A DNA stretch of 64,000 nt from Ypsolopha sequella (Eukaryota > Arthropoda > Insecta > Lepidoptera > Ypsolophidae). Each line of letters starts with the position of its first letter. Within the stretch, counting starts at the first letter, position 1. The notes beneath the pieces were generated by a model. The model saw only the letters and a list, made by a program, of their open reading frames with translations, had not been told where the DNA came from and did no database searches. The position numbers were made by a program, and so were the translations under genes. Positions 62,300-64,000 of the stretch are shown here, in pieces. The DNA lies in assembly GCA_934047225.1 (NCBI GenBank), contig CAKOHE010000039.1:124001-188000 (forward strand), read 5' to 3'.

Positions 62300-62582
62300 G
62301 GTTACTTAAAGTAATCAGGTTAAAGCCTGACCAGGAAAATAAAAAACCTGCTCATTAGCTTTTACGATTTTTATTTTATGATTGCAACACTCTGACAGCA
62401 CACACGAAAAAATAACACCACACTTTGACAGCAATCGACATAATGACGTTTTAAAGTTGAGGTTGCCAGTAGAAAAAAATAGTTAAAAATTAATTCCGCA
62501 ATATGGCGAGGTTTTTTATTTTCTTCTCTGTAATCTGATCTGTAATCAGATTACAAAAAGTGGTTGATTACGCCCAACAGTG

Positions 62583-63314
62583 CACCCAGATTTAGTTTTC
62601 TTCTGCTATTATTTATTTTATTTATTTTTATAGCTTATGTACTTAACATCATTGTTACAGATATTTTGTATGTCAACATTTTTTTTTGAATTATATAGCG
62701 AATTGGTGTTAACTGTAATGCTCTACAGTTTATTTAAATACAAAAATCACAATTATATAATGGTAAATATTGGAAGAAATTGATACTTGTCGTTGTTGGT
62801 TCTTGATGGAACATTTGAAACATCTTGTCAATAAAACACATTACTTGGTAGATGCTCCACTTTTATATTTACATTACACTAGCGACCGGTTTCGTTATAC
62901 TAACATCGTCAGGCTATTGTATTAGGCGAAAATGTATTTCGTCTTTTGTTTACATTTGTGATGTGATGGATGACAAACATGACAAATTAAATCATGTTAA
63001 CTAGAAGAAAACTGTTACTTTTTTAAATGTTTTTTTATTCGTATTATTATTTTCTTGTAACAAAGATATTTTTTGTTCTTTTTTTATTATTTTTTTTTTG
63101 TTCCCCTCATTGTAGGAAGTACATAATTAAGTTTACAAGTTTACATCTTGTACAAGCTATCTAAATATATATATTCTGACACATACTGTTTTTTTCCTTC
63201 CATATTTTTGTATCAAACAACAATGAGAAATAATTGTCAAACTCAAGAAGCTTTATTTACACATGTGTCAAAAATGAACTAGTCCCCAGAAAGATTAAAA
63301 TGTTATTTAGCTGT
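62583..63314. other. Non-coding
   Basis: AT-rich with several T runs. 62,880-62,930 (CGACCGGTTTCGTTATACTA) looks like a dispersed repeat. No gene supported. Confidence 0.4.
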
Positions 63315-63691
63315 ATTATTGTAGTTTATTGGAGTTCGGGTCTTCTGTGTGGTCACCACATTATATAACTTATAAACAGCGTATCGAAAAAATACAGGAG
63401 ATTTTTTTAAGACATCTAAATTTTAAAGCTAGATTACTAAAAATGAAATACGAAGATTCTTGTCTACACCATCGCATTCCTTCGCTCGAGGATCGCCGGT
63501 TTTTGCTTGATATGTCCTTACTATATGACATAGTTACTGGTCGTATTAACAGCATGAGCATAGTATCTAACTTTCCCCTTAGAGCCCCCTCATTTCGCAC
63601 CCGGCACTCTGCTAGACTCTTTTATTATGTACCCAATGTTCGCACAAACTACGCCCAATCATCTCCTCTCATTCGTCTAGCTAACGAATAA
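63315..63691 (+). pseudogene. LINE C-terminal RT relic (5'-truncated)
   Basis: The frame reads LEFGSSVWSPHYITYKQRIE, KIQEIFLRHL, HRIPSLEDRRFLLDMSLLYD and PLIRLANE before a stop: the C-terminal domain of a Jockey/CR1-type RT with no catalytic core. Undamaged reading suggests modest age. A short 3' UTR follows. Confidence 0.8.
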
Positions 63692-64000
63692 AATAAAAAA
63701 ATCTTTAAAATTGATCCATATGGAAACTCCAGAACTTCATTTCGAAATAAAATAATGAACGAAATATATTGCCCTAATGAATAACCGTAATTATAATGAT
63801 AATTATGATTTTGCTAAACACCCTCTCCTTTTTACATTCCCCTCACTTACACAAACACATACTCTCTCATACATACTCATCTTACATTAACTCCACACAA
63901 CACAAACATCTTGTCGAACAAATGAGCAAATTAAACTATAAGATTACGTTAGGTACTTGGTTAAGTTGCTTTATTTTCTTTAAATGTTTAAATATAAGAG
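63692..64000. other. Probable LINE 3' UTR and flank
   Basis: AT-rich, no further coding. Confidence 0.4.

Larger units (their letters stand above)
61584..62582. mobile_element. hAT-like non-autonomous element with 8-bp target duplication
   Basis: Left end CAGTGATGGGCAAAATGTAATC, right end (inverted) CACTGTTGGGCGTAATCA, both hAT-type. Flanks CATCCAGA (61,576-61,583) and CACCCAGA (62,583-62,590) are an 8-bp target duplication with one change. The split sequence is the SINE body CAGAGCTCCTCACATCCAGA.TTTA. Two RTE tails in opposite orientation (61,727-61,814 reverse; 62,143-62,299 forward) lie inside. No transposase. Confidence 0.8.

Overview
This window looks like nuclear DNA from a lepidopteran insect (moth or butterfly). 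It is AT-rich and has no bacterial-style genes, operons, rRNA or intact tRNA genes. It is packed with insect transposable elements: BEL/Pao and Ty1/copia LTR elements, CR1- and Jockey-type LINEs, RTE 3' tails, tRNA-headed SINEs, hAT-, piggyBac- and Helitron-like elements and fold-back MITEs. The order-level assignment is inferred from repeat families I recognise, not from a search.

Layout. 1-616 is a 44-bp tandem array. 1.07-5.3 kb holds a MITE, a LINE ORF1 relic and a 5'-truncated copia element with its 3' LTR. 6.4-7.3 kb holds a LINE RT relic and an RTE tail. 8.17-10.49 kb carries the last exons of a host gene on the minus strand, with phase-matched splice sites. A decayed copia element (10.46-13.23 kb, minus) sits at the edge of its upstream exon and runs into an 18-bp minisatellite (13.23-14.94 kb), followed by a 43-bp minisatellite (14.95-16.43 kb). 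A CR1-type LINE with intact ORF2 and broken ORF1 occupies 16.4-21.3 kb (minus).

23.2-25.4 kb has exon-like islands, including a minus-strand pair that is phase-compatible but carries one in-frame TAG. 26,149-32,393 is a complete, very young BEL/Pao element: identical-length LTRs with one difference, a 5-bp target duplication and one long ORF. It sits inside an older LINE, and its polyprotein seems to lack the usual aspartic protease. 33-41 kb holds repeats, a TATA/Inr/DPE core promoter, a 38-bp minisatellite in a dispersed repeat, MITEs and a SINE. 41.6-46.4 kb is a nearly full-length Jockey-type LINE with both ORFs open. 46-64 kb is a mosaic of nested repeats, with a few plus-strand terminal-exon candidates, an inverted repeat pair near 54.2 kb, a CG-rich MITE inserted in a LINE and a ~1-kb hAT-like element with an 8-bp target duplication.

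The reliable host coding content is small: short exons separated by multi-kb repeat-filled introns. Nothing resembles a CRISPR, toxin-antitoxin or phage system. The most distinctive observations are the protease-less but otherwise intact BEL element, the minisatellite continuous with a copia gag reading frame, the host exon with an internal stop, and the layered nesting of dateable insertions.
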